Origin: Streptomyces massasporeus
GTDB lineage: Bacteria > Actinomycetota > Actinomycetes > Streptomycetales > Streptomycetaceae
Length of the DNA: 64,000 nt
Direction of reading: 5' to 3'
Assembly (NCBI RefSeq): GCF_014648995.1
Contig: NZ_BMSE01000026.1
Location: 41,293 to 105,292, forward strand
Both the position numbers and the translations under genes were made by a program. The notes under the pieces were generated by a model. That model saw only the letters and a program-made list of their open reading frames with translations. It was not told the DNA's origin and did no database searches. The stretch's first letter is position 1. Each line of letters opens with the position of its first letter. Shown piece by piece: positions 49,107 through 57,558 of the stretch.

Positions 49107-50125
49107 GTTTCCCGATGGCGGTCTTCGTGACCGTGCTGCTGCTGATCGGCAGCGGCTTCTTCGTGGCGGCCGAGTTCGCTCTCGTCGCGGCCAAGCGGCA
49201 CCGGATGGAGAAGGCGGCGGCCGAGGGGCGGCGCGGTGCCGGGGCGGCCCTGGCCGGGATGCGCGAGCTGTCGCTGATGCTGGCCGGCGCCCAACTGGGC
49301 ATCACCGTGTGCACGCTTGGCCTGGGCTCGGTGTCCAAGCCGGCGATCTCACACGAACTCGACCCGCTGCTGCACACGCTGGGCCTGCCCAGCGCCGTGA
49401 GCTACGGCGTGGCCTTCGCCGTGGCCATGGTCGTGGTGGTGTTCCTGCACATGGTGGTCGGCGAGATGGCGCCCAAGTCCTGGGCCATCGCCCACCCGGA
49501 GCGTTCGGCGATGCTGCTGTCGCCGCCCTTCCGGGCCGTGGTGCGGGCCGTACGTCCGCTGATCCGGCTGCTCAACCGGGTCAGCAACGCCCTGGTACGG
49601 CTGTGCCGGGTGGCCCCGCGCGACGAGCTGGCCTCGGTGCACAACCGGGAGCAGCTGACGCACCTGGTGGAGGAGTCGGAGCGGCTGGGTCTGATCAGCG
49701 CGACCGACTCGGAGCTGCTGACCCGCTCACTGACCGAGCCGGAGACTCCGGTCGCCGCGCTGCGGATCCCGGCCGCGGAGATCACGTGGGTCGAGGGCGG
49801 TGCGGACGTCGAGGCGCTGCTGCGCTTCGCCGCCGAGCACGACCGCACCCGGCTGCTGGTCCGGGAGAACGGCACCGTCCTCGGCTCGGTGCACGCCCGG
49901 GACGCCCTGGTGGCCCGGGCCCGGGGCCGTGCCACGACCGCGCGGGACCTCGCCCGGCCGGTGCCCGAGCTGACCGAGACCGCCACGGTCGCCGACGCGA
50001 TCGAGGTCCTGCGCCGCCGCCGCTCGTCCCTGGCCGTGGTCCGCGACGACGCCGGCCGCCTCACAGGCCTGGTCACCCTGGACGACCTGCTGGCCCGCCT
50101 GATGCAGCCGGCCGCGGCGTCCTGA
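49103..50125 (+). CDS. CNNM/CorC-HlyC family membrane protein (short partner)
   Basis: A 340-residue paralogue of the preceding gene product: DUF21 membrane domain (FFVAAEFALVAAKRHRMEKAA, GAQLGITVCTLGLGSVSKPAI, VVGEMAPKSWAIAHPERSAMLL) plus a CBS pair (TRLLVRENGTVLGSVHARD, SSLAVVRDDAGRLTGLVTLDDLLARL). It lacks the C-terminal CorC domain that the partner has, so it may need the partner for regulation or form a heterodimer. The GTG start at 49103 overlaps the upstream stop by 4 nt. Paired long and short genes of this kind are common in actinomycetes. Confidence 0.92.
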   Translation: MSFPMAVFVTVLLLIGSGFFVAAEFALVAAKRHRMEKAAAEGRRGAGAALAGMRELSLMLAGAQLGITVCTLGLGSVSKPAISHELDPLLHTLGLPSAVSYGVAFAVAMVVVVFLHMVVGEMAPKSWAIAHPERSAMLLSPPFRAVVRAVRPLIRLLNRVSNALVRLCRVAPRDELASVHNREQLTHLVEESERLGLISATDSELLTRSLTEPETPVAALRIPAAEITWVEGGADVEALLRFAAEHDRTRLLVRENGTVLGSVHARDALVARARGRATTARDLARPVPELTETATVADAIEVLRRRRSSLAVVRDDAGRLTGLVTLDDLLARLMQPAAAS

Positions 50126-50617
50126 CGGGGACGGGCGGCCGACGAGGTCGGGGCGCCCCGCCGGTTCCCGTCATCGCCGGGTGCCCGACCAGGCCGGGGC
50201 CACCCGACCAGGCCGAGGTCGCCCGGCTGCGAGGCCGGGGCCGAACATCCAGCACATCTGCACACCGCGTGCCTGGAGGCCGGGCCGCGGGCGGGTCGCC
50301 GCCGCATCCCGGTCACTGCCGGGGGACTTGGCGGTGAAGTGCCCGCTTCGGGAAACGGGGCGCAATACTCCCGCGCCCGGTCGGGCGACGGGCTGTGTGA
50401 AGGATTGGGCGTATCCGGTGACCCCGCGGTCATAGCGGTGAAGGCGGCCGGCGAACGGAGCCGTGGCTCGTCGGTGGGCGGTTGGATCTCCTCTTCGCGG
50501 GGTGCTTTGATCCTCCGCACGGCGGGAGCCGCCGGGACGGAATCCAGGTCCCCGGATTCCGGCGCTCACCCGCGCTCACCGCCATTGCGAGACATACACG
50601 CGAAGGGAAACTCCCCC
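50126..50617. other. 492-bp intergenic region without a convincing gene
   Basis: Contains a local direct repeat (CCGACCAGGCCGGGG / CCGACCAGGCCGAGG near 50188-50218) and several open frames with poor codon bias on both strands. No RNA gene or clear operator is recognised. The last 200 bp presumably hold the promoter of the double-glycine peptide gene, with no clear consensus. Confidence 0.6.
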
Positions 50618-50848
50618 ATGAACCTCACCTCTCGGGTCGACACCGCCGAGCTCTCCGACGCCGACCTGGACACCGTGGCCGGTGGAAACGCGGGCGGCGT
50701 CGATGTCTCCGCGGGCCTCGTGGGCGGCCTCTCCGCCGGCCTGGTCGGCCCCCTGACCGGCGAGGCCTGCGCCACCGTGCAGGCGGTCCTCTCGCCGGAG
50801 GGCGCGGCCGCGGGCGCGAACGCGGGCGTGCACACGACGTCGCTCTGA
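50618..50848 (+). CDS. Double-glycine-leader peptide, candidate bacteriocin/RiPP precursor
   Basis: A 76-residue peptide. Residues 11-23, ELSDADLDTVAGG, match the double-glycine leader (LSDxDLDxVxGG) cut by C39-type peptidase transporters or used by RiPP enzymes. The 53-residue remainder is Gly/Ala/Val-rich and hydrophobic with GxxxG-like spacing (GLVGGLSAGLVGPLTG) and a single Cys at about residue 49. It therefore resembles unmodified, membrane-active class II bacteriocins more than lanthipeptides. AAGGGAAA precedes the ATG. A 13-bp hairpin follows the stop. No transporter or modifying enzyme is next to it, so it is an orphan that would use export machinery elsewhere. Confidence 0.75.
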   Translation: MNLTSRVDTAELSDADLDTVAGGNAGGVDVSAGLVGGLSAGLVGPLTGEACATVQAVLSPEGAAAGANAGVHTTSL

Positions 50849-50864
50849 CGACATCCGCTCACGA

Positions 50865-50894
50865 AGGGCCCCGGGGAGCGATCCCCGGGGCCCT
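50865..50894 (+). terminator. 13-bp hairpin terminator after the double-glycine peptide gene
   Basis: AGGGCCCCGGGGA (50865-50877) and TCCCCGGGGCCCT (50882-50894) pair perfectly across a 4-nt loop, 16 nt after the stop codon. Confidence 0.8.
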
Positions 50895-51064
50895 CTCGTG
50901 TGCGGATGTCGCCATGAACACGGCCACCGCCGCACACGTGTGGAATTTGCGAAGTACGTGATGGAAATCTGGACACCACGGGGGTGGGTAACGCGGTGAG
51001 AGGGCGTGACGCAGACTTACTCGGACCCCTCTGATCCCGGCTGCAAACCGATTGGAAGACCGCT

Positions 51065-51235
51065 GTGAGCCCCGACTCGACCCGGACCGAAGAACTGCCG
51101 ATCTACGAGAGCCTCATACGCGAACGCGGGGACGTCGTGGAGGAGGCCCGCGTGGTGGCCGAGGAGACCCAGCACCAGATGAGCCTGGCGCTGAGCGGCG
51201 TCGCCGCGACCCCGCACGAGACCGGCGCCCCCTGA
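51065..51235 (+). CDS. Small conserved Streptomyces protein, unknown function
   Basis: A 56-residue protein from GTG 51065, with GGAAG about 8 nt upstream. The first part, DSTRTEELPIYESLIRERGD, followed by VVEEARVVAEETQHQ, forms one acidic amphipathic helix; the tail is Ala/Pro-rich. Similar short proteins beginning with an S/T-rich stretch and ELPxYExLxxE(R/H)GD are familiar in Streptomyces, but I know no function. It is monocistronic, convergent with the DUF3140-like gene. Confidence 0.7.
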   Translation: MSPDSTRTEELPIYESLIRERGDVVEEARVVAEETQHQMSLALSGVAATPHETGAP

Positions 51236-51282
51236 CCCGGGGACCGTCCGGGCCCCGGCGCGGACGCTCCCCGGCCGGGCCG

Positions 51283-51618
51283 TCACCCGCCGAGCGGGTC
51301 GTGGCCCCAGTTCATCAGGGAGTACCGCCACCGTGAGTCCCGTACGTCCCCGGAGGGCCGCTGGGCCAGGTGGCGGCGGACGTAGCCGACGACCTTGCGC
51401 ATGTGCCGGTAGTCGTCGTCGGTGAGGGCGCCCTTCTTGGCCCGCAGGATCGCGACGATCCGCCGGCCGGAGGCGTGCCCGGTGGACTCGCCCCCGTCCT
51501 GGTGCTGCCCGGCGTTCCGCGAGTCGTCGGACTCCAGCCACTTCTCCAGGTCGGCCGGTGCCATGTTCACCAGCTCACGGAAGTCGTTCCAGGTCTCCTC
51601 GCGCTCCCCGTCGTCCAC
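51283..51618 (-). CDS. DUF3140 domain protein
   Basis: A 111-residue protein of unknown function: a first helical part (ETWNDFRELVNMAPADLEKWLESDDS), a polar linker, then RRIVAILRAKKGALTDDDYRHMRKVVGYVRRHLAQRP. The final YSLMNWGHDPL is characteristic of the DUF3140 family, whose members may bind DNA. It lies 6 bp after the DUF2945-like gene on the same strand; the two families often occur together and probably form one operon. Start GTG 51618. Confidence 0.87.
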   Translation of the reverse strand: MDDGEREETWNDFRELVNMAPADLEKWLESDDSRNAGQHQDGGESTGHASGRRIVAILRAKKGALTDDDYRHMRKVVGYVRRHLAQRPSGDVRDSRWRYSLMNWGHDPLGG

Positions 51619-51624
51619 GCCGCC

Positions 51625-51855
51625 TCACTTCTTCTTCTTGAGCGCGGACGGCTTGTGCACCGCGGTCCTGCCGGACTTGTCGCTGCGCACTTCGTACTGG
51701 GGGTCGTCCGGCGAGGCGTCGACCGTGCGGCCGGACGTCTCGGTCCGTTCGGTGATCTCCCGCTCCACCTCGCCCTCGGTGCGGCTGCCGTGACTGCTCC
51801 AGGTGACCTTGTCACCCTTCTTCGGCTTGCCGCCCTCGCTGCGGCCTTTCGCCAT
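51625..51855 (-). CDS. DUF2945 (HVA1/Tudor-like) small protein
   Basis: A 76-residue Lys-rich protein: KKGDKVTWSSHGSRTEGEVEREITERTE, then YEVRSDKSGRTAVHKPSALKKKK. The GDxVxWxSHGxxxxGxV pattern is that of the DUF2945 or HVA1 Tudor-like family. An SH3-like barrel that binds nucleic acid or protein is likely; function unknown. It is the first gene of a two-gene operon with the DUF3140 protein. ATG 51855. Confidence 0.88.
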   Translation of the reverse strand: MAKGRSEGGKPKKGDKVTWSSHGSRTEGEVEREITERTETSGRTVDASPDDPQYEVRSDKSGRTAVHKPSALKKKK

Positions 51856-51911
51856 GCCGGTGCTCCCTTGCGGAGAAGGTGTGCTGTCCCTCCAGCGTGC
51901 GGGCCGGCCGG

Positions 51912-53033
51912 TCAGGGCGCAGCTCGAGGGGTGCCGGCCCCGGCGGCGCCCCTGTCACCGAAGGCCCAGGCCATGCCGGGCTCCGTCACACAGCGGAAGA
52001 CCCGCCGTACGGACGGTGTGCACAGAGCCGTGACGACCAGGGCCGCGACCAGGGTGGCGGTGATCACGCCGACGGGCCCGCGGACCCAGGCCGGCTCGTA
52101 CCAGCCCCAGTACTTCGCGGCCTGTGCGACGAAACCGTGCAGCAGATAGCCGGACAGGGTGCCGGCGCCCAGTGCGGTGAACCAGGTCCGGCGCCCGGGC
52201 ACCCAGGCGACGAAGCAGCCGACCAGGACGAGGGAGCAGCCGAAGGCGGCCAGGGTCATCAGGGGCCCGTACCAGAGGGGCACACCGAGCTCCGGGGCGC
52301 TGTCGGCGTGGAAGAACCAGGCGTAGTCCATCCGCGGGACCGCCCAGTACGCCACGGCCAGGGCGCAGCCGGCCACCGGTACGGCGAGGATCCGTACCGT
52401 GCGCCGCCGCACCAGCCGGAAGTGCTCCGGCCGCACCAGCAGACCGAACACGAAGTACGGCAGGAACTGCAGCGTGCGCTGCAGATCGAGGTCGTGGCCG
52501 ATGGACGGCGCGGTCGTCGCCGCCATCGCGACGACCAGGGCCAGCGGGAGCGGCCACCGCACCAGCCGCCAGAGCGGCGTGGTCAGCCGCCAGACGAACA
52601 GCGCCGCGAGGAACCAGGTGAGGTACAGGGGGTCCAGCAGGCTGACCGGCCGGTCGGGGTCCTGGCTGGTCCAGCGGGTGAACAGGGTGTACGCCGTCTC
52701 GAACACCACGTAGGGCACGACGACGCCGGTGAGCAGGCGCTTGAGGCGGGCCGGGCTGCCGTCGAAAGTGCGGGAGAAGTAGCCGGAGATGACGATGAAC
52801 GCCGGCATGTGGAAGGCGTAGACGAGCATGTAGAGCGCGGTGACGGCCCTGCTGCCCTGGCGCATTGGCTCCCAGGCATGCCCCACGGCCACGAGCACGA
52901 TCGCGAGGTACTTGGCGTTGTCGAAGAACGCGTCCCGCGGCCGGGCCGGGCGGGGCGCCTCGGCCTGCTCGTTCGTCTGCGTCACCCGGGTCGGTGCGGT
53001 CCCCGGCCGGACCGTGGTCACCGTGTCACTCAC
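51912..53033 (-). CDS. Acyltransferase 3 family membrane protein
   Basis: A 373-residue integral-membrane acyltransferase with about ten helices. The family start is FFDNAKYLAIVLVAVGHAWEP, containing the conserved His, followed by FHMPAFIVISGYFSRTF and VVVPYVVFETAYTLF. Later helices include LPYFVFGLLVRPEHF and LGAGTLSGYLLHGFVAQA. Members O-acylate sugars of cell-surface polymers or natural products. No glycan genes are adjacent, so the acceptor is unknown. GTG start at 53033. A Thr/Pro-rich N-terminal tail precedes TM1. Confidence 0.88.
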   Translation of the reverse strand: MSDTVTTVRPGTAPTRVTQTNEQAEAPRPARPRDAFFDNAKYLAIVLVAVGHAWEPMRQGSRAVTALYMLVYAFHMPAFIVISGYFSRTFDGSPARLKRLLTGVVVPYVVFETAYTLFTRWTSQDPDRPVSLLDPLYLTWFLAALFVWRLTTPLWRLVRWPLPLALVVAMAATTAPSIGHDLDLQRTLQFLPYFVFGLLVRPEHFRLVRRRTVRILAVPVAGCALAVAYWAVPRMDYAWFFHADSAPELGVPLWYGPLMTLAAFGCSLVLVGCFVAWVPGRRTWFTALGAGTLSGYLLHGFVAQAAKYWGWYEPAWVRGPVGVITATLVAALVVTALCTPSVRRVFRCVTEPGMAWAFGDRGAAGAGTPRAAP

Positions 53034-53305
53034 GGGCCCTCCCGGAGCGACTCGGTGCGAGGGTGCCTCGTCTGGCCGGGAGTAAAGGGGTGGGGTGCGC
53101 GCAGAACATCGCCCGCACCCTAATCACAGGGCCGTGCTTTCGTTCAACTCGTAACGGATGTGGCTCGCTTCGGTTCATGCCCGGGTATACGTGCCGGGAG
53201 GGGCGATCGTCTCCCGCAGGGCACGGTGAGCGGGCGCCGGGAACCGAGCCTGAACGCTGTGGCAGGACGGCGGCGTGGTCTCCCACACTCGGAGGCGGCC
53301 TCCTC

Positions 53306-56119
53306 TCACCGGTCGAGTTCGAACCAGACCACCTTGCCCGTGCTCAGCCGCGTCGCGCCCCAGCGCCGGGCCAGCCGGTTCACCAGGTACAGGCCACGTC
53401 CGGCCTCGTCGGTGGCGCGGGTCCGCTGCAACCGAGGGAGTTGCGGCACGTCGTCGCCGATCTCGCAGCGCAGCACGTCCGTGCGCAGCAGCCGCATGGT
53501 GACCGGCCGGGAGGCATACCGCACCGCGTTGGTCACGACCTCACTGACCAGCAGTTCAACGGAGTCCGTGAGTTTCTCCATGCCCCAGCGGGCAAGCGCG
53601 CGCCGGGCGAGACGCCGGGCCCGGCCGGGGGCCGTGTCTTCCGGCTCCAGGAACCAGTACGCCACGTCGCTGGGGGCGATCCCGTCGAAGCGGGCGGCGA
53701 GCAGCGCGATGTCGTCGTCCCGGTCGCCCGGGCCGAGCATGTCGAGCACCTCGTCGCACAGCATTTCCAGGGGCGGCGGATGGCCCGGCCCGGTGAGCTG
53801 CGCGACCGCGGCGAGTTGCTCCCGCAGCTGCTCGATGCCGGTCCACACATCGCGCATGCGTGACTCGGTCAGGCCGTCGGTGTAGAGCAGCAGGGTCGCA
53901 CCGGCGGGCGCGTCCAGCTCCACGGCCTCGAAGTCCACGCCGCCGACCCCGATCGGGGCACCGGAAGGCACGCGCAGCACCTCGGCGCGGCCGCCCAGGT
54001 GCAGGAGGATCGGCGGCGGGTGACCGGCGTTGGCGATGGTGATGCGGTGCGATACCGGGTCGTACACGGCGTACAGACAGGTCGCAATGTAGTCGGTGCC
54101 CAGTCGCTGGGCTTGCTCGTCGAGGGCGTGCAGCACCTCCTGCGGCGGCAGGTCCAGGCCCGCGAGTGTCTGCGCGGTGGTGCGGAGTTGGCCCATGAGG
54201 GCGGCCGAGGTCCTGTCGTGGCCCATGACGTCGCCGACGACCAGGGCGACCCGGCTGCCGGGCAGCGGGATCGCGTCGTACCAGTCGCCGCCGACCCGGG
54301 CCGTCTCCGCGGCCGGCAGATAACGGGAGGCCAATCGCACACCGGTGCAGCGGGGCAGGGTCTCCGGGAGCATTCTGCGCTGCAACTCATCGGCGATGGA
54401 CGCATGGTGTCCGTCCAGCGCTGTCTTGTCGATGCTCAGTGCGCTGTGCGTGGCGAGCTGCGCGGCCACCAGCAGGTCGTCGTCCTGGAAGGCGGCTCGC
54501 TCAGGGCTGCGCAGGAACAGCGCGGTGCCGATCACTCGGCGCCGGCCGCGCAGCGGCGCGAGGATCGCGCGCTTTCCCGGTGGGACGCAGCACTCGACGT
54601 TCTCTCCGAGCAGCTCGCGCAGGGCCTCCGGGGCCGCGGGCGTGTTGGTGAAGACGGGACGCACGCCGCGCAGCACCGCGGCGAGCGCGCCGCCCGGCTT
54701 GACCTCGCACAGCTGAGTGGCGACCGCGTCCAGCTCAGTGGGCTCTCCGAGCGAAATGATCCCCCCGCCGGCTTCGCCGTCCCCCGGTCTACGGTCGGTG
54801 CGGCTCAGCCGGAGCAGCAGCGGGCCGGTCGGCCGCTCGTCCCCTACGGGCAGTGGGTCGCGCAGATGGATCAGGATCGCGTCGGAGAAGGTGGGCACGG
54901 TGGCCCGGCACAGCCCTCTCACGATCTCGTCCAGGTCCAGGCCCCGTGCGATGCGCCGGGTCGCGGCACCTATGTAGCGCAAACGATCAGCCGACAGGCG
55001 CGACGCATCGACAGCGAAGGTGGTGTCGGGGCTGGTCAGCTGGTTTTCCCGGGTTGTTCGGGACAACGCGGCGGGGTTTTCCTCTCCCCGGGGGAGCGAC
55101 TGCCGGGTGGCTGTGTGCTGAGGCTGGGCCGGCACCAACTTGATGGTGACACCGGCAGAATCCGAGGTCGCGGACGCCTGGTATCCCATGTCGTGGGCGG
55201 CTTGCTGAACGGCATCGTGTTCCTCGTCGAGCACGGCACGCGCCTTCTCCAAAGCAAGATCGACGTCGTCGAGAGCCGCGTCATCGTCAGTGATCGCTTG
55301 CATGGCGGGCTGGGGAACCTGCGGGGTCAGGTCCTGCGCGAAGTCGCGGTTCTCATCCTCCTGCCACTCGCGCAGCGCAGCGAGTTCGGCTTCCAGGACA
55401 TGTATACGACGCGCGGCATGGTCGGCCACCTGCTGGGCGGTGTCTCTCTCCTGCTCGGCACGCTCCAGTTGCTGACGCAGGTCGATCTGTTGTCGTTGTG
55501 CCCTGGACAGGCGGAGCTCCAGCGCCGTGTGCGCCTCCGGGTCCTTGGGCGGCAGCACCTGCAGGGCGTCGACCCGGCGTTTCAGTTCTCCCGCCTTTGC
55601 CTGAGCCTGGCCGAGCATCGCGAACAGAAGCGTGGCGATCTGAAGCGCTTGAGCGCGACTTCGTTCGCTGGCCTCGTAGGCCTGCCGGACGAGCTGGAGT
55701 TCTTGGTACACCTCAATGGTGCGGTCCTTGGCCGCCAGCAGTTCGTGGGCGAGTGCCAGCTCTTGCGTGTCCACCGCGAGTGGCGTCGGGCTGGCACGGG
55801 CCCTTTCCCACAGCTCTCGTGCCAGTTGCAGGCGCTGCCCGGCGCGGTCGACCGGTTCGTCGGGGAAGCAGACGTCAGCCACCGCTTCGACCAGGTCCCA
55901 CGTCAGTGCCTCACCGGACAACAGATCACGTAATCGGCGAAGTTCGGGCACCGCTCCTGCCGTGAAGTGGTCCGGCGTAAGACGCCGATGGAGCTGACTC
56001 ACCGAGATGGAGGCGGTGTCCAGCCAGGACCGCACCTGCTCGACCACCTGGTTGATCTCGGCGCACGATCCTCTCGGTGGTGCCCATGGCCGGCCCGGTC
56101 TTTTCCCCTTGCCGCCCAC
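53306..56119 (-). CDS. PP2C/SpoIIE phosphatase with coiled coil, GAF and HATPase domains
   Basis: A 937-residue signalling protein. Residues 1-120 are a helical N-terminal domain like those of Streptomyces helix-turn-helix-type regulators (WLDTASISVSQLHRRLTPDHF). About 125-260 form a coiled coil (ELRLSRAQRQQIDLRQQLERA). A GAF domain spans about 385-550. The SpoIIE-type phosphatase (560-780) has metal ligands in VGGDWYDAI, GDVMGHD, TDGLTESR and DDDIALL. A C-terminal GHKL ATPase (805-935) shows ELLVSEVVTNAVRYA and GRGLYLVN. It joins the anti-anti-sigma phosphatase and anti-sigma kinase types in one chain, with GAF ligand input. Start GTG 56119. The target is unknown. Confidence 0.92.
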   Translation of the reverse strand: MGGKGKRPGRPWAPPRGSCAEINQVVEQVRSWLDTASISVSQLHRRLTPDHFTAGAVPELRRLRDLLSGEALTWDLVEAVADVCFPDEPVDRAGQRLQLARELWERARASPTPLAVDTQELALAHELLAAKDRTIEVYQELQLVRQAYEASERSRAQALQIATLLFAMLGQAQAKAGELKRRVDALQVLPPKDPEAHTALELRLSRAQRQQIDLRQQLERAEQERDTAQQVADHAARRIHVLEAELAALREWQEDENRDFAQDLTPQVPQPAMQAITDDDAALDDVDLALEKARAVLDEEHDAVQQAAHDMGYQASATSDSAGVTIKLVPAQPQHTATRQSLPRGEENPAALSRTTRENQLTSPDTTFAVDASRLSADRLRYIGAATRRIARGLDLDEIVRGLCRATVPTFSDAILIHLRDPLPVGDERPTGPLLLRLSRTDRRPGDGEAGGGIISLGEPTELDAVATQLCEVKPGGALAAVLRGVRPVFTNTPAAPEALRELLGENVECCVPPGKRAILAPLRGRRRVIGTALFLRSPERAAFQDDDLLVAAQLATHSALSIDKTALDGHHASIADELQRRMLPETLPRCTGVRLASRYLPAAETARVGGDWYDAIPLPGSRVALVVGDVMGHDRTSAALMGQLRTTAQTLAGLDLPPQEVLHALDEQAQRLGTDYIATCLYAVYDPVSHRITIANAGHPPPILLHLGGRAEVLRVPSGAPIGVGGVDFEAVELDAPAGATLLLYTDGLTESRMRDVWTGIEQLREQLAAVAQLTGPGHPPPLEMLCDEVLDMLGPGDRDDDIALLAARFDGIAPSDVAYWFLEPEDTAPGRARRLARRALARWGMEKLTDSVELLVSEVVTNAVRYASRPVTMRLLRTDVLRCEIGDDVPQLPRLQRTRATDEAGRGLYLVNRLARRWGATRLSTGKVVWFELDR

Positions 56120-56252
56120 GCGCCCTCCGGCTCAGTTGTTCACAGGACAACCCCCTGTTGTCACTGGAGAACATTCAACCGGCTCACCAGCGGGTTTTAC
56201 TCGGGATCGTCGCAATCCCTTCCCTGTGAAACCTCGTCAAGGCGGTGCACTC

Positions 56253-56450
56253 GTGAACCACGGCTCCACAGCGTTCCTGCTTCTCGTCCTGGCGGTGGCC
56301 GTTCTGTTCGCCGCGGTTGCCGCATTGATAGCCTTCGGCCTTGCCCGCTGGGAGGGAGTCGCCATCCCGGCGGCCCTCTCGCGCAGCGGTGTCGCGTTCG
56401 CCGCGGCGCTGACCTTGTGTCTCGCCGTTTTCACCTCCCTTGGCCGGTAG
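56253..56450 (+). CDS. Small two-helix membrane protein
   Basis: A 65-residue hydrophobic protein with two membrane segments (AFLLLVLAVAVLFAAVAALIAFGLA and GVAFAAALTLCLAVFTSLG) joined by a short RWEGVAIPAALSRS loop. GTG 56253 has AAGGCGG upstream; GTG 56226 is in frame but less likely. Small proteins of this pattern occur widely in Streptomyces; function unknown. It is divergent from the PP2C gene and convergent with the amidase gene, whose stop is 46 bp away. Confidence 0.65.
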   Translation: MNHGSTAFLLLVLAVAVLFAAVAALIAFGLARWEGVAIPAALSRSGVAFAAALTLCLAVFTSLGR

Positions 56451-56496
56451 CGCGTCAACAGCCAAGAGGCCGGCCCTCACCGTGAACCTCCTGCGC

Positions 56497-57558
56497 TCAG
56501 GTCTCCTTCCACACCAGCACGGTCAGGACGGCGCTCGCGACGGTGACCGGCACGTTGGCCTGGTTCAGCAGCCGTACCCGCATGCTGCGACCCGACGCGA
56601 TCCGCTTCGTCACGGGCAGGACCGCGAAGGAGCCGCCGCCGGTTCCGACGATCTCGTGGATCGGATGGTCCGCGCGGTGCTGGTCGCCCTCGTACTCCGA
56701 CATGCGCGCCTGGACGACCGCGCCCGCCGGGAGGCCGTCGATGTGGAGGCCGAGGGTTCCGCTGAAGCGGGCCGGGCCGCGGGCGAAGACGCTTCCGCCG
56801 GTGGCGTGGTCGCCGGTCTCGTCGGTCCACTCCGCGGTGAACTCGACCGAGTCCCAGGCGCCGGGCGCGAGGCGGTACTGCGCCGCGACACCGAGGTTGA
56901 CGTACTGGGGCATGGGGTCCTCTCCTTCCCACCGGCCCGCCGGGTGGGCCAGGGCGTCGGCGACGTCACGGCGGAAGCCGGCCATGTCGAATCCGCGCGG
57001 GTCGACCTTCCAGTCGCTCCATTCCAGGTGGCCGATGGCGCTCTTGGGGCCCCAGCCGTGGGCGCGACAGATCGCGGCGGTGGCCTTGACCATCGCGAGG
57101 TACTGGGCGGGCGGCCACGGATCCTTGCCGTCGCCCTTGTTCTCGCACTCCCAGCCGTAGAACCGGGCGTTGCCGTCGACCGCGCCGGCCGAGCCGTCGT
57201 GCTCGTGCGTCGGGGGCGGATACGTGCCGTACGACTCGCCGATGACGGCGTTGAGCACGTCGCCGTCGCCGCCGCCGGCGTGGTTGGCCCGGCCGTTTCC
57301 CGTGAGGTGGACGACGCCGTCCTTGGTGATGCAGCCGGTCGCGAGGGGGCCGGGCAGGGCGCTGTGACCGTTGAAGATCAGCCCCACGACGTCGGTGCCG
57401 GGGCCGGTGACGGTGTGGTGGATGACCACTCCGTGCACCGGTCCCCAAGGGCCTTTGTGGTTGCGGTTGTTGGTGCGCCAGCCGGCGACCTCGTGGACGG
57501 CGCAGCCCTCGGCCTTCAACGCGGCGACGAGCCGGGCGGCGGTGAGCGGGGTGGCCAT
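56497..57558 (-). CDS. N-acetylmuramoyl-L-alanine amidase (Amidase_2/PGRP fold, endolysin-like)
   Basis: A 353-residue peptidoglycan hydrolase cleaving the muramoyl-L-Ala bond. The zinc-amidase domain (residues about 35-205) has GVVIHHTVTG (H47/H48), ATGCITKDGVVHLTGNGRANHAG and the distal ligand region SAIGHLEWSDWKVDPRGFDM. A C-terminal beta-rich domain (NLGVAAQYRLAPGAWDSVEFTAEW, VTVASAVLTVLVWKE) may bind wall or sit in a complex. There is no signal peptide, unlike the usual secreted autolysins. That suggests phage ancestry, with a holin or lysis-dependent release. No holin or phage structural gene is adjacent. ATG 57558. Confidence 0.9.
   Translation of the reverse strand: MATPLTAARLVAALKAEGCAVHEVAGWRTNNRNHKGPWGPVHGVVIHHTVTGPGTDVVGLIFNGHSALPGPLATGCITKDGVVHLTGNGRANHAGGGDGDVLNAVIGESYGTYPPPTHEHDGSAGAVDGNARFYGWECENKGDGKDPWPPAQYLAMVKATAAICRAHGWGPKSAIGHLEWSDWKVDPRGFDMAGFRRDVADALAHPAGRWEGEDPMPQYVNLGVAAQYRLAPGAWDSVEFTAEWTDETGDHATGGSVFARGPARFSGTLGLHIDGLPAGAVVQARMSEYEGDQHRADHPIHEIVGTGGGSFAVLPVTKRIASGRSMRVRLLNQANVPVTVASAVLTVLVWKET

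Noticed and set aside
50171..50569. Minus-strand 132-codon frame in the 50.1-50.6 kb gap
   Set aside because: No ribosome site, poor codon pattern and no recognisable domain; treated as non-coding.
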